Assembly: GCF_001278945.1 (NCBI RefSeq)
Contig: NZ_LGRV01000003.1
Span: forward strand, 1,240,001 to 1,304,000
DNA length: 64,000 nt
Direction: 5' to 3'
Origin: Lysinibacillus contaminans
Lineage (GTDB): Bacteria > Bacillota > Bacilli > Bacillales_A > Planococcaceae
Positions 42,945 to 51,345 of the stretch are shown here, in pieces; position 1 is the stretch's first letter, and each line of letters starts with the position of its first letter. Position numbers and translations under genes: made by a program. The notes under the pieces were generated by a model, which had not been told where the DNA came from, made no database searches, and saw nothing but the letters and a program-made list of their open reading frames with translations.

Positions 42945-45155
42945 TTAATTCGTATTTGTTTCATTCGTATTTGTATCATTAGTTGGACGCTCACCACGTG
43001 CAGGCATATTGCCTCCACCGCCTGGACCATCCATCATACCACTACTTTGCTGTTCAGCGATACCGTCTTTATTGATGTACGTCATAACTGAAGCCTGCTT
43101 AAATTCCACAGATTGCGAGCCATTTGTGTACGTCGCATTTTCGTAAAGACCATCTTGACTGTCCCCGGTTACTGTCCCATCTGAGCTTAACGTATACGTC
43201 TCACCTTGCTTTAAATCAGGTGTACTAATTACGATAGACTGGAATTGTTTTTCAGGCGCTATAGTGAAGATCGATTTACCATCACCATTCGCTATATTGA
43301 CAGTTGTTGCGGCTTGCTGCGTCTCATCGAATGTCATCATAATAGCCGCTTGTGTGGAAGAATCCGATAGGCCTAACGCCATTCCGCTACTACCAGATGC
43401 AATAAGTGTGCCACCTTCAATTGTGAAAGTGCCATCATAATCGAGTGGAGCGTTGCCATTATTCGTAGGTCCATAAACAACTACTGTACCTGCAGTCATC
43501 TTGATGGATGAATTGGAATCAAGTCCGTCACCATCCGCATTGACATACAAGTAGCCTCCTTCTATTAATAACAGGCTATCACTTGTCGTAGTAGTCGTAC
43601 TTTGCGTTTCCCCCGGCATGCCAAGGTCTGAACTACCACCATTAATGTTTATGCCATCATCTGCGGCTATAACACGTACATTACCATCCGATAACGTCAC
43701 ATTGACTCCTTCAATACCTTCATAGCTTTTTTCAATGTTCACTGCACCACCAGTAATGAGAACATCTGTATCTGCATGCACGCCATCATCTCCTGTTGAC
43801 ACTGTGATATCCCCACCTTGAATTGTTAAATCACCATTACTATGCAGTGCATCATCAAGCGCATCAATAGCAATTGTACCACCCATAATTTGCATGTTTG
43901 TACCCGCTTTTATACCTTTGCCACTCACATCTTCTTCTTCAGTAGTCGTTGTTTGTTGCTCAGAAACTTGTTCCCCATCTAAACTTGAATCGGTTTGATT
44001 TTGCTCATTCTGGGCTTGTTGTTGATTGCCAGCACTCTGCGCCATTTGACTCGGATCAATATCACCATTTTCATCAGTTGGCATTTCTGGTCTTGTTCCA
44101 CCTTCACCATTCTGTGGCATTTGAGTAGGATCAAACTCACCGTCTTCACCAGTTGGCATTTCTGGTCTTGTTCCACCTTCACCACCCTGTGGTATTTGAG
44201 TAGGATCAAACTCACCGTCCTCACCAGTTGGCATTTCTGGTCTCTGGCCACCTTGCATCATGCCACCACCCATTTCCTGCGAAATGATTTTTTCTGGGCT
44301 ACCGCCACCTGATGTAATCGAATAAGTTCCGTCCAGCACAGAGACTACTTTTTCCGCTTGAATACCGTCGCCCTCTGCTGTAACCGTCAGCGTGCCACTT
44401 TCTAACACGATATTTCCTTTATCGGCATCTTCATCGTTTGAGGCTTTAACGCCATCACCAGCCGCTTCAATCGTGATATTCGCGTCACGCATCGCAAACA
44501 CGTCACGCCCCACAATACCATCATCTGTTGCGTGAATTGTGATGTTCCCTCCTGTCACAAGAAGTTGGTCACGTCCAGTAATGCCGTCTTTGTAATTAGC
44601 ATTGACTGTCAGGGCACCTGGTCCGTTAATGGTTAAATCGTCCTTACTAAAAATGGCTGCACCAGGATCATCTGTATTATCCTCATACACATATTGCGTG
44701 GCATCCGTCAGAACATTTTCCGTTCCATCCTCTAGTGATATAACCGTTTTATCAGACTGTTTCACATAGATAGGCGCCGTTGTTTTCGAGGTAATATTGG
44801 CCCCGTTTAGTACAAGGCGAACCACGCCTGTATCTTCGGTATCTATAATAATATTACCATCAGACAAGTTTCCTTCTAACACATAAGTACCTGATGTTTT
44901 AATGGTAATGACTTGTCCATCGACTAAAACGCCATCACCCCCATCTACATCCACTGATGTGTCATTCAACATTACTTTTGTAAAGTTTTTACTTTGCCAA
45001 GCGGTGTAAAAATCCTCGTCCATATAATTGACATAGCTACTAACAATGGCTTCTGTATCCACTGATGTTGTTGTTTTCTCCTCGTTACAGCCACCTAATA
45101 CCAATGCCGATCCTATAATGACTGGTGCTAAATATTTATATGTTTGCATCTTCAT
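42945..45155 (-). CDS. Cthe_2159-type (DUF4353) lipoprotein
   Basis: The 736-residue secreted lipoprotein (lipobox 'LGGC', about 20-23) is mostly parallel beta-helix. Repeats carry 'GDGVxAxxDVxITGGxVxI' and other Gly/Asp turns, as in the Cthe_2159 family that binds acidic polysaccharide. A low-complexity linker (about 300-410) contains three copies of a ~24-residue unit with 'RPEMPTGEDGEFDPTQ' and then Gln/Asn-rich sequence. It probably adheres to cell wall or biofilm polymers. Confidence 0.85.
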   Translation of the reverse strand: MKMQTYKYLAPVIIGSALVLGGCNEEKTTTSVDTEAIVSSYVNYMDEDFYTAWQSKNFTKVMLNDTSVDVDGGDGVLVDGQVITIKTSGTYVLEGNLSDGNIIIDTEDTGVVRLVLNGANITSKTTAPIYVKQSDKTVISLEDGTENVLTDATQYVYEDNTDDPGAAIFSKDDLTINGPGALTVNANYKDGITGRDQLLVTGGNITIHATDDGIVGRDVFAMRDANITIEAAGDGVKASNDEDADKGNIVLESGTLTVTAEGDGIQAEKVVSVLDGTYSITSGGGSPEKIISQEMGGGMMQGGQRPEMPTGEDGEFDPTQIPQGGEGGTRPEMPTGEDGEFDPTQMPQNGEGGTRPEMPTDENGDIDPSQMAQSAGNQQQAQNEQNQTDSSLDGEQVSEQQTTTTEEEDVSGKGIKAGTNMQIMGGTIAIDALDDALHSNGDLTIQGGDITVSTGDDGVHADTDVLITGGAVNIEKSYEGIEGVNVTLSDGNVRVIAADDGININGGSSDLGMPGETQSTTTTTSDSLLLIEGGYLYVNADGDGLDSNSSIKMTAGTVVVYGPTNNGNAPLDYDGTFTIEGGTLIASGSSGMALGLSDSSTQAAIMMTFDETQQAATTVNIANGDGKSIFTIAPEKQFQSIVISTPDLKQGETYTLSSDGTVTGDSQDGLYENATYTNGSQSVEFKQASVMTYINKDGIAEQQSSGMMDGPGGGGNMPARGERPTNDTNTNETNTN
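44077..44250. repeat. three tandem ~72-bp repeats inside the lipoprotein gene
   Basis: Three in-frame copies encode units with RPEMPT...DP(T/S)Q; the first two on the minus strand are nearly identical and the third has diverged. Repeat number may vary between strains. Confidence 0.75.
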
Positions 45156-45391
45156 GTCCCTTCCTTTTTATGAACTTCTATGTGCTTACAATACACAAGA
45201 AATGTGTCAGGAAGATGTTAAAACGAAAAAAACACTAGCATTTCAGCTAGTGAGTATATTATGGATGCCATTATATCGTATGAATTTTTTGTACTTCTAC
45301 TCTCCAAAAAACGGTTGCTTAATCAAAACGTTAACCAACATATAGAAGTTAAACATACGATGAAATGTGCTAGCGTTATATTACAAGTCCT

Positions 45392-45829
45392 CTAATCCCA
45401 ATAATTAAACATAACTTCTCCTACTGTTTCGCTACGAAAACGCTTTACATATTTCCATTCCATTTCTGATAAACTATGCAGATGTTTATCCTGTTCTAGT
45501 GACGTATCTAGCACTGCTGCTTCTAAACATTTACGCATTGGAAAATATTTGTGTAGCTTTGACTTTGTTAAAAAGTTTAAAATCAGATTCTCCTCTTTTT
45601 CGGCAAACGCAACATAGGGCATGAGTCGGTGATGAAGAATCGTAAATTGTTCTTCATCAAGCTGAATCATTGCTCTCATATACACATTTGAAGGATCATC
45701 ACCAAATTGTAAAGCTTTTGCCCGTGGCTCACTTGTTACAAGATGATAGACCATTGACTGAAACGATTGCATATCTTGTTCAATTAAATGCTCTGAATCA
45801 AAACCAGAAATCCCTTTCGTTAATCGCAT
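45392..45829 (-). CDS. hypothetical cytoplasmic protein, 145 aa
   Basis: This helical protein has no domain that I recognise. The ATG has GGGGTGG upstream. It includes 'YKYFPMRK'-like basic and 'DTSLEQDKHLHSLSE' acidic segments. It stands alone between the lipoprotein and the yndGHJ-like operon. Confidence 0.6.
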   Translation of the reverse strand: MRLTKGISGFDSEHLIEQDMQSFQSMVYHLVTSEPRAKALQFGDDPSNVYMRAMIQLDEEQFTILHHRLMPYVAFAEKEENLILNFLTKSKLHKYFPMRKCLEAAVLDTSLEQDKHLHSLSEMEWKYVKRFRSETVGEVMFNYWD

Positions 45830-45982
45830 TCAACCACCCCTTTATCCATTTGTTTACATTTCATTTATACCCCTTTATATCCCTGTCAATTCAATCAATT
45901 CATTGAAATGCATAAATAATCGAGGAAATGGAATTTTATCGTTGTAATCGAATACTTTTTACTATAAAGGAGGTGACATCCT

Positions 45983-46060
45983 ATGAGAAAAACGTTATTA
46001 AATAATCTATTCGTTTTATGTGCATTACACAGCCCGCTCGATTTCATAGTCAATCCGTAA
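45983..46060 (+). CDS. 25-residue peptide with a near-perfect ribosome binding site
   Basis: AAAGGAGGTGAC precedes the ATG with 5 nt, the best binding site in the window. The product is 'MRKTLLNNLFVLCALHSPLD' plus five more residues. It overlaps the 3' end of the convergent yndJ gene. It could be a small peptide gene or the truncated 5' end of a lost gene. Confidence 0.4.
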   Translation: MRKTLLNNLFVLCALHSPLDFIVNP

Positions 46061-47581
46061 AAATGGCAGTCCAAAAATGCGCATCGTATGAATCGCTGTC
46101 ATAGACGTTTCCCTAGTAGCAGTAATAGTGAAATGCTCATGCAATGGTAGTTTGAATAGGAAATCACGTATAGCTAAATAAATGCCAGCATCTTCAGTGT
46201 GCTTACTCGTTAAATGCAATTCGCCATTCTCTTCAAATAAGTACAAAACACCGATCATCGTAGAAAAAGGTAGTGGTAAGGCAATATTCATATAGGTTGT
46301 TTGCGCAGTTGTATGCTGTGAATAAATGGCTACAAAGATTGTTTGCCCCTCCATTTTACGAATCCATGCGCGTGGGGATTTGCGTCCATCTAACTGCTCG
46401 TCTACTTGGACAATGGCACCTGTCATCTCAATCGGTTGGCTAGAAAAAGGAAGATTCAGTTGCTGCATCCAACGACTTATCCCTTGAAATATAAAAGCAA
46501 AGGGCTTAAACCACGTGCTCCATTGCACCGAAGCAGTCAGCTTATACTTATGTGTTTGTTCATAAAAATGTGAAATAGCCAGTGGCAGCTTCGATGTATC
46601 CACATAATCACTTAAATCGTCAACTAGACCAGGATGTTCTACTCCTGTTTCAGCTAATTTCCCGCGAATTTTACTTACTGGAAATGTGTAAACTGATTGC
46701 GCTGATTTTGGAACGACCAACGCCCAAGCGAAAACTCCAACACCACCAAATAATACACAGTTAAAGAAGCCATGGAATTTTAGCATATCTGGAATACCAA
46801 CAATAGATGTTCCTATTAAATTACCAAATGCATAAAGAAGAGACCATAGAATCGTCACACATACTGCACCGTAGGAAATACATAAAAACAATCGCTGCCC
46901 TCCTGGAAATCTAGTTTTCATTGCCAAAATAAACAACCAATAAATAGCAACTATATAAAGCACGACTGACACGACTTCTACAATGGTAGAAAACGTAATA
47001 CCAATTGCCACCAGCATTGGTCCAGCTAATAGAATAACCACCAGAGCATTGTACCACTTGCTTTGATGCAATCTTCCGAATAACCCCACTGAAATCGCTA
47101 ATAAACAAGCCGAATAGTGAAAGTGTATCCCCGTTAACCATGTAATAAGTGGTGTAAAACCAGTATCAATTTGCGCTGTAAACGCGAAAAACCATAGTCC
47201 ACCGACAAATAAGTAAACTAGCCCTACATCAATGGCGATTTCAGCAATATTTGTAAAGCCACGCTGTAAAAATCGCTTCACACCTTGGAGTGCAACAAAT
47301 GCCGTATAGCATAGATAGACCAGTGCGAGTACAATGGCTATTCCACCATCAGACCACCAATGCAGCATTGTTACAGCAATCATCATAACAACGAGAATGG
47401 CATCTTCACCTTTTCTCAATGGAACCACCATTTTTAACATGGCCGGTACAAATAGTAGTTGAGCTATCGTTAAAAGCATCATATAGTCTGGTTGCTTGCT
47501 AAATAAATAACAAACAACAGTCAGTACCATTCCTAAAAGCAGGACGGGGCTAAATAGATTGTTGCGTAAATTCACCAGCAT
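46025..47581 (-). CDS. yndJ: YndJ-family membrane protein
   Basis: The 518-residue protein has about ten membrane helices in its first 290 residues and a C-terminal soluble domain (about 320-518) of beta type. It matches B. subtilis YndJ in layout and gene neighbourhood. It overlaps the DUF4166 gene by 32 nt. GGGAGG lies in front of the ATG within the upstream gene. Role unknown; operon structure suggests cell-envelope work. Confidence 0.8.
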   Translation of the reverse strand: MLVNLRNNLFSPVLLLGMVLTVVCYLFSKQPDYMMLLTIAQLLFVPAMLKMVVPLRKGEDAILVVMMIAVTMLHWWSDGGIAIVLALVYLCYTAFVALQGVKRFLQRGFTNIAEIAIDVGLVYLFVGGLWFFAFTAQIDTGFTPLITWLTGIHFHYSACLLAISVGLFGRLHQSKWYNALVVILLAGPMLVAIGITFSTIVEVVSVVLYIVAIYWLFILAMKTRFPGGQRLFLCISYGAVCVTILWSLLYAFGNLIGTSIVGIPDMLKFHGFFNCVLFGGVGVFAWALVVPKSAQSVYTFPVSKIRGKLAETGVEHPGLVDDLSDYVDTSKLPLAISHFYEQTHKYKLTASVQWSTWFKPFAFIFQGISRWMQQLNLPFSSQPIEMTGAIVQVDEQLDGRKSPRAWIRKMEGQTIFVAIYSQHTTAQTTYMNIALPLPFSTMIGVLYLFEENGELHLTSKHTEDAGIYLAIRDFLFKLPLHEHFTITATRETSMTAIHTMRIFGLPFLRIDYEIERAV

Positions 47582-48161
47582 ACATCATCAGCCTCCCAAA
47601 CAATGGATTATGAATCGACACATGAATTGTGTATACTTGTCGCTTATCATCAAACCCTTCCTCAACTATTACGCGCCCCTCTAAAACCTTTGGGATCGGC
47701 AACTCCACTTTCGGCAAGATAAAACGCTGTATACCTGAACGGATAAGCAATCTTCCATCTGTCGTCACAGTAAAATGCAAATCAGAATAAAAAAGTGATG
47801 GTGAACCTAAATAATCCTTTACCACTTTTCTCACAGGATCAATCGTCATTCTTGCATTAAAATGCCTCGTTTTTTTCTCAAAATTAAAGCTTCTTTCCCA
47901 TAATACTTCTAATTCTCCACTTGGTAGTACTTTACATGTATTACGAATCGAAAACGGCACATTTTCACCCGATTCAGGAAATAAAAACTTCGTTCGTGCA
48001 GCTACGGCATAAAAAGGACGCATCCAAGCTGCACCTGAATCAATCTTTTGCATTAAACCCGTTGCAATAAATGGCTGATCAATCGGTAAAGCATAACGCT
48101 GTTGTAGCATAGGATGTAGGCTGTTGAAATCTTCACCTAATAATGTTTGATAAATCGTCAA
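47550..48161 (-). CDS. yndH: DUF4166 protein (YndH-like)
   Basis: This 203-residue soluble protein matches DUF4166: 'YQTLLGEDFNSLHPMLQQRY', then 'RNTCKVLPSGELEVLWER' and 'SGIQRFILPKVELPIPKV'. It overlaps both neighbours (4 nt with the SRPBCC gene, 32 nt with yndJ), so the three are translationally coupled. Function unknown. Confidence 0.85.
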   Translation of the reverse strand: MTIYQTLLGEDFNSLHPMLQQRYALPIDQPFIATGLMQKIDSGAAWMRPFYAVAARTKFLFPESGENVPFSIRNTCKVLPSGELEVLWERSFNFEKKTRHFNARMTIDPVRKVVKDYLGSPSLFYSDLHFTVTTDGRLLIRSGIQRFILPKVELPIPKVLEGRVIVEEGFDDKRQVYTIHVSIHNPLFGRLMMYAGEFTQQSI

Positions 48162-49072
48162 ATACTCGCACCTCGCTTACGTTTACAACTTTTTGCACTC
48201 GGCAAATCTTTACTGAGGATGAAACCAACAATCGCTAGTACCCATAAGGCAACATTCAATGTTACTGGATTGAAAGGCGCTGTTGAGATACTGGCATCAG
48301 ACACTACTGCACTAACCGTCAACAGCGGAAACAGCATAATTTGCAAGCCAAAAAGTAAGCGTTTTCTCCGCGGCAATAGCCAGCACAAGGCGAATATGAT
48401 TTCACAAATCCCTATCCAAAACACCGCTTTTGTTGCGGTACTCGCATGAAATCCACCCAACGCTGTTAACATCGCCACCTCGTCTGGATGTTGCATGAGG
48501 ACTTTCGGAACAAGCCCATGATAAAACCACACGAAACAAAACAGCATACTAATAAGCATCGTTAAAAAGAAACGGCGATATTGTGAGTATGGATTTTCCC
48601 CTTTTTCTAGCCACCGCTTCAAAACATCAAAACTTAGCGCTGTTGCCCACCCCATCGCCGGACGAAAGACATTGTCGAGAACGTCACCAAGTTTTCCGTA
48701 GCGTACGTCATAGTCATACTGCGTTAAAAACGTCAGTCCGCTATCATGAGGAATGTACTGCCAGTATCCTTTCCCTTCCGCTATTGGTGATATTTTTTGC
48801 GGGGTGCCAAAATGGAGAGAAGATGTTTTTGTACCGTTTTCTTTGTGATGTGTCCCCTTACTTTCACCCCAACCACTCACCTTCAGCCCAGGCATAACCT
48901 TTGTTTCATATGTAAATTGTTGCGCATCTTCCGGCGACTTCTTTTCAATATATGTAATGGACGTGAAGCGCAAATCCCACTGCTCATGGAGTTTTGGGTT
49001 TTGTGTATACGCCCAAGCTTCATCTATTGGCGCTTGTATATCGATTTCTACATAAATGGATTTCTTCTTCAA
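48158..49072 (-). CDS. SRPBCC domain fused to a DoxX-like membrane domain (YndG-like)
   Basis: Residues 1-150 form a SRPBCC (START-like) domain beginning 'IYVEIDIQAPIDEAWAYTQN', which holds hydrophobic ligands. Residues 165-295 contain four membrane helices of DoxX-like type ('GGFHASTATKAVFWIGICEI'). It is the first gene of the operon with yndH and yndJ. It may move a lipid or quinone-like molecule at the membrane; this is inference. Confidence 0.75.
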   Translation of the reverse strand: MKKKSIYVEIDIQAPIDEAWAYTQNPKLHEQWDLRFTSITYIEKKSPEDAQQFTYETKVMPGLKVSGWGESKGTHHKENGTKTSSLHFGTPQKISPIAEGKGYWQYIPHDSGLTFLTQYDYDVRYGKLGDVLDNVFRPAMGWATALSFDVLKRWLEKGENPYSQYRRFFLTMLISMLFCFVWFYHGLVPKVLMQHPDEVAMLTALGGFHASTATKAVFWIGICEIIFALCWLLPRRKRLLFGLQIMLFPLLTVSAVVSDASISTAPFNPVTLNVALWVLAIVGFILSKDLPSAKSCKRKRGASI

Positions 49073-49329
49073 ATAAAATTCCTCCTAACCGATGATAGAT
49101 GAATCATTTTCATACCTTACTTCCCTATTTATTCAATACCTACACATTATTGTGAAATATCTATCAACTCTATATTACATGACTTATTAAATTACACCAT
49201 CACAAATAATTATATATCCTGCTGATCACGCTCTAAATTCGTTACGAAATCATTCATTTTATATTATTTATTGGATAATTTAAATGTAGATGGGAAAAAT
49301 ACTTCCAAATATATTTGGAGGTATTAAAT
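49073..49329. other. divergent promoter region
   Basis: This AT-rich stretch lies between the yndGHJ-like operon and the gene at 49330. GGAGGTATTAA at 49317-49327 is the binding site of the latter. I see no other feature. Confidence 0.4.
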
Positions 49330-49878
49330 ATGAACAAAACGAATTCTATTATCTTGGTTACATTTGGCTGGTTGTTCTTGACGGTCTATGCAATGGCTAA
49401 CGATGAGCCTAGGCCTTTTGAAGAAATATACTCTGAAATAGGCTATAAAACCGTGGAAGCAGCAGCTGATGATTTTGAACAACACTTTCAACAAAAACTA
49501 ATACTCCCACTTCGTGTACCACCAATTAGCTTTACACATCATTTTGGTAGGTTTAATGATTTAGATGGAGAAATGAATGACTACTTTGAAGTGAAGTTCA
49601 TCAGTGATCAAATACCCGAACATCATTTTAAAATTGATATTCGACCAATTAAATATAAAATCCCATTAAAAAAGGAAGATATCTTAAACACATTTACTTT
49701 AAAAAATGGTAATACTTCTAGCTATATGACGGTTTCAGATTTCAATGTTCTTGCTTTCGAGAGCAATGATTGGCAATATATGTTATGGATTGATCAACGA
49801 GTTTCAGATAAGGTATCCCCTGAAACTTTGGTTAACATCGCAAACTCTATAAATTATTCAACTGAACCAAAAAAATAG
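49330..49878 (+). CDS. secreted or membrane-anchored hypothetical protein (DUF4367-like)
   Basis: The product starts 'MNKTNSIILVTFGWLFLTVY' with a signal-type hydrophobic segment. The following domain (30-180) has a beta-rich 'FKIDIRPIKYKI', 'VLAFESNDWQYMLWIDQ' pattern resembling DUF4367 domains found in anti-sigma and sporulation proteins. GGAGGTATTAA precedes the ATG; the upstream TTG is part of that site. The family link is tentative. Confidence 0.5.
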   Translation: MNKTNSIILVTFGWLFLTVYAMANDEPRPFEEIYSEIGYKTVEAAADDFEQHFQQKLILPLRVPPISFTHHFGRFNDLDGEMNDYFEVKFISDQIPEHHFKIDIRPIKYKIPLKKEDILNTFTLKNGNTSSYMTVSDFNVLAFESNDWQYMLWIDQRVSDKVSPETLVNIANSINYSTEPKK

Positions 49879-49885
49879 GATACCT

Positions 49886-49924
49886 TTGGTTTGGATTTAA
49901 TTAGTCATCCAAACCTCTTTTTCT
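49886..49924 (+). terminator. terminator after 49330 gene
   Basis: GGTTTGGAT (49888-49896) pairs with ATCCAAACC (49907-49915), followed by TCTTTTTCT. Confidence 0.85.
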
Positions 49925-49979
49925 ATAAAACAAAATAATATGTAAAAACTTGAATCGAAATAATCGTTTGCGGAGTCTA

Positions 49980-50564
49980 ATGGTCAGATGGGAGGCGTTT
50001 TTCATTACAACTAAACAAATCACACTTGTTGAGTTAGCTCAAAATGGTGATGAAGATGCATTTTATCAGCTAATTGAACAAGAGCAGCATAAACTGTATC
50101 GCATGGCTTATGTGTATGTGCAAAACGAAAATGACGCTGTTGAGGTGTTTCAGCAGACAATCATTCGCGCATACGAAGGTTTACCTCAATTAAAAGAGCC
50201 TCACTATTTTTCTACATGGCTCACACGAATCATTATTAACTGCTGTAAAACATACATAGCGAAAAGTAATATTGTACATCTTGTAGAACCTCACACGCTT
50301 GAAGATGTCAAGAGTACATCATCTTCTTATATCGAAGAAGAGCTTGATTTATGGCAGGCACTTTGCCAATTAGAAGAAAAATATAAGACGGTGTTATTAT
50401 TACGCTTTTATCAGGACTGCTCTGTAAAGCAAATTGCTTCGATTTTGCAATGTCCAGAAGGAACGGTGAAAACACATATTCGGAGAGGCTTACAAACTTT
50501 ACGACAACAATTAAAGGGGGCATATCTAGATGAATGGGTTCAATCCGCTGAAGGAAGTCATTGA
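49980..50564 (+). CDS. ECF sigma factor linked to an ABC exporter
   Basis: This sigma-70 protein has region 2 ('YRMAYVYVQNENDAVEVFQQ', 'FSTWLTRIIINCCKTY') and region 4 ('KQIASILQCPEGTVKTHIRRGLQTL'). Several starts are possible: ATG 49980 with GCGGAG upstream, or a later ATT with GGGAGG 8 nt before. I use the ATG. The gene overlaps the ABC ATPase gene by 35 nt, where an anti-sigma gene would usually be. Its regulator may therefore be the ATPase N-terminus or a transporter. Confidence 0.87.
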   Translation: MVRWEAFFITTKQITLVELAQNGDEDAFYQLIEQEQHKLYRMAYVYVQNENDAVEVFQQTIIRAYEGLPQLKEPHYFSTWLTRIIINCCKTYIAKSNIVHLVEPHTLEDVKSTSSSYIEEELDLWQALCQLEEKYKTVLLLRFYQDCSVKQIASILQCPEGTVKTHIRRGLQTLRQQLKGAYLDEWVQSAEGSH

Positions 50565-51345
50565 TACGATTCCTATTCCAGAAAGACGACTGACTGAGGT
50601 TTTACGAGTAGAGGGCATGTCGAAAGTATTCCAGCAAAAACATCATACGGTAAATGCTTTAAAAAATATTCATTGTACGATTTATCAAGGTGAAATGGTC
50701 GCTATTATGGGGACAAGTGGTTCCGGAAAAAGTACGTTATTGAATATGATTAGTGCCATTGATGAACCAACGGAAGGAGCGTTATTTTTATTTGGCAAAC
50801 GGGCACATGACGTTTATAAGGAGCCAAATGCGTCGAAATTCCGAAAAGAAAATATCGGCTTTGTTTTTCAATCTTTTCATCTGTTAAAGGATTTATCCGT
50901 GGAAGACAATATCGCTCTACCGTTGATTTTAAATGACGTGCCGAGTAAAGAAATCAAAGTCCGTGTAGAGCAAATCATGGAACAATTGAATATTGCGGCT
51001 TGGCGTAAGCATCGGCCAAGTGAGCTTTCTGGCGGACAACAGCAACGTGTTGCCATCGCACGTGCCATTATTGCGAACCCACCGATTTTGCTAGCCGATG
51101 AGCCAACTGGTGCTTTGGACGTCAATACGACAGATGAGATTTTACACCTTCTCGTACAGCTACAAAAAAATAGGAATCAAACGATATTACTCGTTACGCA
51201 TGACCCTTATGTGGCTACCTATGCAAATCGTGTATTGTTCTTCCATGATGGAGCGATTGTGGATTCTTATCAAAATAATAAAACGTCTGAGGATTTAGAT
51301 TGTATATTAACGAAGTTCAAGTTGATTACTAGGGGTGATTGCTAA
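50530..51345 (+). CDS. ABC transporter ATPase with an anti-sigma-like N-terminal stub
   Basis: Residues 27-271 form a MacB/LolD-type ATPase: Walker A 'GTSGSGKST' (61-69), Q-loop 'FVFQSFHLL', signature 'LSGGQQQR', Walker B '[12 protein letters not shown]'. The first 25 residues ('[20 protein letters not shown]' and 'LTEVL') do not belong to the ATPase but resemble the start of ECF anti-sigma proteins. The start overlaps the sigma gene by 35 nt. It could be a fusion that links transport and sigma control, or a remnant. It pairs with the following permease. Confidence 0.85.
   Translation: MNGFNPLKEVIDTIPIPERRLTEVLRVEGMSKVFQQKHHTVNALKNIHCTIYQGEMVAIMGTSGSGKSTLLNMISAIDEPTEGALFLFGKRAHDVYKEPNASKFRKENIGFVFQSFHLLKDLSVEDNIALPLILNDVPSKEIKVRVEQIMEQLNIAAWRKHRPSELSGGQQQRVAIARAIIANPPILLADEPTGALDVNTTDEILHLLVQLQKNRNQTILLVTHDPYVATYANRVLFFHDGAIVDSYQNNKTSEDLDCILTKFKLITRGDC

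Noticed and set aside
43979..44312. Open frames on both strands within the tandem-repeat part of the Cthe_2159-type gene
   Set aside because: They are by-products of the repeated low-complexity coding sequence.
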